In this document: positions 59,791 to 64,000 of the stretch, in pieces | Position numbering within the stretch: the first letter of the stretch is position 1 | Layout: every line of letters starts with the position of its first letter | Assembly (NCBI RefSeq): GCF_036053395.1 | Contig: NZ_CP107942.1 | Span: forward strand, 5,484,501 to 5,548,500 | From: Actinoplanes sp. NBC_00393 | GTDB taxonomy: Bacteria > Actinomycetota > Actinomycetes > Mycobacteriales > Micromonosporaceae | Length of the DNA: 64,000 nucleotides | Direction of reading: 5' to 3' | Program-made: the position numbers and the translations under genes | The notes under the pieces: model-generated | What the model was told of the DNA's origin: nothing | Database searches by the model: none | The model's input: the letters and a program-made list of their open reading frames with translations, nothing else

Positions 59791-60399
59791 GTGATCTGGC
59801 AACGAATCTCAGCGCATCGCCGGCTCGGGACAGGAAACGGCGGCCGGTGGGCGAGCTGGCGGATCCCGTCGGCACGCAACAGACGGTCGGGGACCGGGGC
59901 GCCGATGTCGGTGATCCGGGAGCCCGAGGCCGGATGGTGGCAGGCGCAGGAAGCACAGGACGGCGCCGACCCGACGGTCACCGTGGTGGTGCTGCACGAT
60001 CACGAAGCACGCGGCGACGGCGGCTCGGCGATGTCCCGGCTCGCTGCCCGGGCCGGGCTCGACGACGACGAACTGCTGGTCATGCTGGGTATGTCCGCTC
60101 CCGCACCGGACCACCGCGCGGTGATCACCGGACTCCGCGAACGGCTCCCCGGGCGCCGGGTGGTCGAGTTGCGGGTGCGGCGTGACGACACGTTCCAGGA
60201 ATGCGCGATCGCGGCCGGGCAGCTCCTCGCCGAGGGTGGGCTGCCGGTCGTGGTCACATCGGCCGCAGCGCTGCACACCGTCACCGCGCAGCTCTCCAGC
60301 TACCTGCGCGCCGACCAGGTCCTCCGGGTGCTGCAAACGGCCTGGGGAACCGACCTTCACCAGGTGTGGTCGCGCCGGTCCGACCCGGTGCTCAACTGA
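59791..60399 (+). CDS. unknown hydrogenase-cluster protein, 202 aa
   Basis: The GTG at 59791 follows GAGGAG at seven bases. The first ~40 residues are basic; the remainder is an alpha/beta domain (TVTVVVLHDHEA, RRVVELRVRRDDTF, GLPVVVTSAAALHTVTAQL). I do not recognise a family. It sits between the two small-subunit clusters and converges on hypB (8-bp overlap), so a role in hydrogenase control or maturation is possible but only by position. Confidence 0.65.
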   Translation: MIWQRISAHRRLGTGNGGRWASWRIPSARNRRSGTGAPMSVIREPEAGWWQAQEAQDGADPTVTVVVLHDHEARGDGGSAMSRLAARAGLDDDELLVMLGMSAPAPDHRAVITGLRERLPGRRVVELRVRRDDTFQECAIAAGQLLAEGGLPVVVTSAAALHTVTAQLSSYLRADQVLRVLQTAWGTDLHQVWSRRSDPVLN

Positions 60400-61075
60400 G
60401 GGTGCTCAACTGAGCGAGCCAGGCGTACCAGGCGGGCAGGGCGTCGCCGCGGGTCGCGGAGACCTCCAGCACCGCGGCCTTCGGGTTGACCGCCGCCACG
60501 TGCCGGCGGCACTCCGCCACGTCGAAATCGACGTACGGCAGCAGGTCGATCTTGTTGATCAGCACGAGACCGGCGACCGCGAAGGCATGCGGGTACTTGA
60601 GTGGCTTGTCAGCGCCCTCGGTCACCGAGAGGATCACCACCCGCTCCCGTTCACCCAGGTCGAACAGGGCCGGGCAGATCAGGTTGCCGACGTTCTCGAC
60701 GAACAGCAGACCGTCACGGGGTGGCGCCAGCCGGTCCAGGGCGGTGCTGAGCATCTGCGCCTCCAGGTGACACCCGGCCCCGGTGTTGATCTGCACGACC
60801 GGACATCCGGTACGCCGGATCCGTTCCGCGTCCAGCGGCGTCTGCTGGTCGCCCTCCACCACCGCGACGGGATGGTCCCTCCCCACGTCGCGGATGGTCC
60901 GCTCGAGCAGGGTGGTCTTGCCGGACCCGGGTGAGCTCATCAGGTTGACGGCCACGATGCCGTCCCCGGCGAGCCGTTCCCGGTTGGCCTCCGCGATCTC
61001 GTCGTTGCGGGCCAGCACCTTCTGCTCGAGCGTGACCACCTCGATCTTCTGGTCACAGCCGCAGGTGCCGCACAT
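60392..61075 (-). CDS. hypB: hydrogenase nickel insertion GTPase HypB
   Basis: A 227-residue G3E GTPase. N-terminal MCGTCGCD gives a CxxCxC nickel-binding site; P-loop SSPGSGKTT (47-55), then VEGDQQTPLDAERI, ENVGNLICPALFDLGE and INKIDLLPY. It delivers Ni to the hydrogenase large subunit with HypA. Overlaps the hypA 3' end by 23 bp, so the two are one operon. Confidence 0.96.
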   Translation of the reverse strand: MCGTCGCDQKIEVVTLEQKVLARNDEIAEANRERLAGDGIVAVNLMSSPGSGKTTLLERTIRDVGRDHPVAVVEGDQQTPLDAERIRRTGCPVVQINTGAGCHLEAQMLSTALDRLAPPRDGLLFVENVGNLICPALFDLGERERVVILSVTEGADKPLKYPHAFAVAGLVLINKIDLLPYVDFDVAECRRHVAAVNPKAAVLEVSATRGDALPAWYAWLAQLSTLS

Positions 61076-61403
61076 CAGCCACCTCCATCGAGACGATCTG
61101 CAGCTCGCGCCCGGCCGTCACTTCGACGTCGGCGCTGCCGCACGGGCACAGCAGGATCAGGTCCGCACACGGGAACTCGGCGCCGCAGGCCCGGCAGCGC
61201 CCAGCCCCCGCCCGGTGCTCGATCTCCAGATCCGCGCCGTCCGCGACGGTGCCCTCGACCGCGAGCGTGAAGCACCAGCGCATGGCCTCGGGAACCACCG
61301 CCGTCAACGCTCCGATCCGGACGGTGACGCGGTGCACCGGCCGGCCGGCGGCCCGTTCGCAGACCGCGTCGGCGATGTTTGTGGCGATGGCGAGTTCGTG
61401 CAT
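61053..61403 (-). CDS. hypA: hydrogenase nickel incorporation protein HypA
   Basis: A 116-residue protein beginning MHELAIA (the conserved His2 nickel ligand) at 61403; an upstream in-frame start exists but lacks this motif. Zinc-binding cysteines in RCRACGAEFPC and LLCPCGSADV. Forms the Ni chaperone pair with HypB. Divergent from the second small-subunit gene, sharing a 90-bp promoter region. Confidence 0.95.
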   Translation of the reverse strand: MHELAIATNIADAVCERAAGRPVHRVTVRIGALTAVVPEAMRWCFTLAVEGTVADGADLEIEHRAGAGRCRACGAEFPCADLILLCPCGSADVEVTAGRELQIVSMEVADVRHLRL

Positions 61404-61430
61404 GGCCTCGCTCGCTAGCCGGGCAGGGGA

Positions 61431-61464
61431 TTGACATCGTCTCACGACGCGGGACTAGCTAGTC
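61431..61464 (+). promoter_or_regulatory. hydrogenase promoter with embedded palindrome
   Basis: TTGACA (61431-61436), then TAGCTA after 19 bp, and a perfect 12-bp palindrome GACTAGCTAGTC (61453-61464) covering the -10 region. 31 bp before the small-subunit ATG. A regulator bound here would directly control hydrogenase expression. Confidence 0.6.
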
Positions 61465-61494
61465 AGATACGTCACACACCCGGGTCAGGTCATC

Positions 61495-62516
<1,022 letters not shown>

Positions 62517-62520
<4 letters not shown>

Positions 62521-64000
62521 CCGAACTGGTGGAGATGGCCTGGGATCCGATCACCCGGATCGTCGGCAGCCTCGGGATCTACACGAAGATCGACTTCGAG
62601 AAGAAGGTCGTCGCGGAGTGCAAGAGCACCAGCTCGATCTTCCGCGGCTACTCGATCTTCATGAAGGGCAAGGACCCGCGCGACGCGCACTTCATCACCA
62701 GCCGGATCTGCGGCATCTGCGGCGACAACCACGCCACCTGCTCCTGCTACGCGCAGAACATGGCGTACGGCGTGAAGCCGCCCCACCTCGGCGAATGGAT
62801 CGTCAACCTGGGCGAGGCCGCCGAGTACATGTTCGACCACAACATCTTCCAGGAGAACCTGGTCGGGGTGGACTACTGCGAGAAGATGGTCGCCGAGACC
62901 AACCCCGGCGTCCTCGAGCAGGCCAACCGGACCGAGTCCCCGCACGCCGGCGAGCACGGTTACCGCACCATCGGCGACATCATGCGCTCGCTGAACCCGT
63001 TCACCGGCGAGTTCTACCGCGAGGCGCTGCAGGTCAGCCGCATGACGCGGGAGATGTTCTGCCTCATGGAGGGCCGCCACGTGCACCCCTCCACGCTGTA
63101 TCCGGGCGGGGTCGGCACGGTCGCCACGATCCAGCTGATGACCGACTACCTGAGCCGGCTGATGCGCTACGTCGAGTTCATGAAGAAGGTCGTGCCGATG
63201 CACGACGACCTGTTCGACTTCTTCTACCAGGCGCTGCCCGGTTACGAGCAGGTCGGCAACCGGCGGGTCCTGCTGGGCTGCTGGGGGTCCTTCCAGGACC
63301 CGGAGCACTGCAACTTCCGGTACGCGGACATGACCGGCTGGGGCCGCAGGATGTTCGTCACTCCGGGCATCGTCGTCGACAACAAGCTGATCACCACCGA
63401 CCTCGTCGAGATCAACCTGGGCATCCGGATCCTGCTCGGCTCGTCGTACTACGACGACTGGGAGGGCCAGGAGATCTTCGTGACGCACGATCCGCTGGGC
63501 AACAAGGTGGACCGGCGGCACCCGTGGAACCAGCACACCAACCCGCGCCCGCAGAAACGCGACCTGGACGGCAAGTACAGCTGGGTGATGTCGCCGCGCT
63601 GGTACGACGGCACCGAGTACCTCGCGCTGGACACCGGCGGCGGCCCGCTCGCCCGGCTCTGGGTGACCGCGCTCGCCGGGATGGTCGACATCGGATACGT
63701 CCGGTCCACCGGCTCCAGCGTGCGGATCAACCTGCCGAAGACGGCGCTCAAGGGACCGGTCGAGCTGGAGTGGACCATCCCGCGGTGGAGCAACACGATC
63801 GAGCGCAATCGGGCCCGGACCTACTTCCAGGCGTACGCGGCCGCCTGCGCGCTGCACTTCGCGGAGAAGGCGCTCGCCGAGATCCGGGCCGGGCGCACCA
63901 AGACGTGGGAGTCCTTCGAGGTGCCGGACGAGGGGATCGGCTGCGGCTTCACCGAGGCGGTGCGGGGCGTTCTGTCACACCACATGGTGATCCGGGACGG
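62517..64000 (+). CDS. hhyL: [NiFe]-hydrogenase large subunit, Group 1h-type (partial, runs off right edge)
   Basis: Start ATG overlaps the small-subunit stop. 494 codons are visible. ITRIVGSLGIYTKID is the N-terminal hallmark; TSRICGICGDNHATCS (Cys65, Cys68) is the L1 motif giving two of the four Ni ligands. EGRHVHPSTLYPGGVGT and the later RSTGSSVRINLPKT fit the Group 1h/5 large subunit. The C-terminal DPCxxC ligand motif lies beyond the window. The catalytic subunit for H2 oxidation. Confidence 0.96.

Overview
The window is very GC-rich, with dense genes, frequent GTG/TTG starts, ATGA/GTGA stop-start overlaps and many LuxR/TetR/XRE/SARP regulators. This is typical of a filamentous actinomycete. 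A Micromonosporaceae (Actinoplanes-like) host is my best guess, resting on the overall style and on one short N-terminal sequence (24477) that I recall from that family; it is not proven here. The first ~370 bases are visibly more AT-rich than the rest.

Layout. 0-12 kb: small unknown gene; AraC regulator divergent from an NmrA-type reductase; secreted M14 carboxypeptidase; a three-gene module (unknown protein, MoxR-type AAA+ ATPase, HExxH/VWA protein); APH-fold kinase; PadR regulator with a membrane partner; DHA2 exporter with an upstream ORF. 12-15 kb: CPBP protease divergent from an EF-G-like GTPase that is preceded by a 34-codon leader ORF. 15-23 kb: STAND-type regulators (XRE/NB-ARC, LuxR-LAL, and a frame-split XRE/NB-ARC/TPR), a hydrolase and a methyltransferase. 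23-26 kb: minisatellite-rich, poorly coding DNA. 26-29 kb: GNAT, Nudix, DHFR-like and unknown genes, then a tRNA cluster containing two non-standard tRNA-like genes. 29-38 kb: FMO, LuxR regulator, DUF2784, TetR/methyltransferase pair with two operators, glucose-6-phosphate dehydrogenase, and an S1-domain protein overlapping a Trypco1-like gene. 38-46 kb: DrrAB-like ABC exporter, SARP/AfsR regulator, Trk potassium system. 46-50 kb: secreted pectate lyase, a ten-copy 62-bp tandem array, and an ECF42-type sigma factor with two YCII proteins. 50-55 kb: a NACHT-type NTPase broken by two frame changes, a two-component system, and an MDR reductase.

55-64 kb is the most coherent metabolic block: an HPF/S30AE ribosome-hibernation protein, a starch-binding secreted protein, a probable regulator, and genes for a Group 1h-type (high-affinity, atmospheric H2-oxidising) [NiFe]-hydrogenase. 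There are two full small-subunit genes (58062 and 61495), a NifU-like protein, an unknown protein, HypB, HypA, and a large subunit running off the right edge. The likely theme is survival under starvation or low oxygen: H2 scavenging combined with ribosome hibernation.

No IS element, CRISPR array or replication origin was recognised. Several genes show frame breaks (15 kb, 22 kb, 51-53 kb, perhaps 57 kb). These may be real decay or assembly indels, and raw-read verification would decide.
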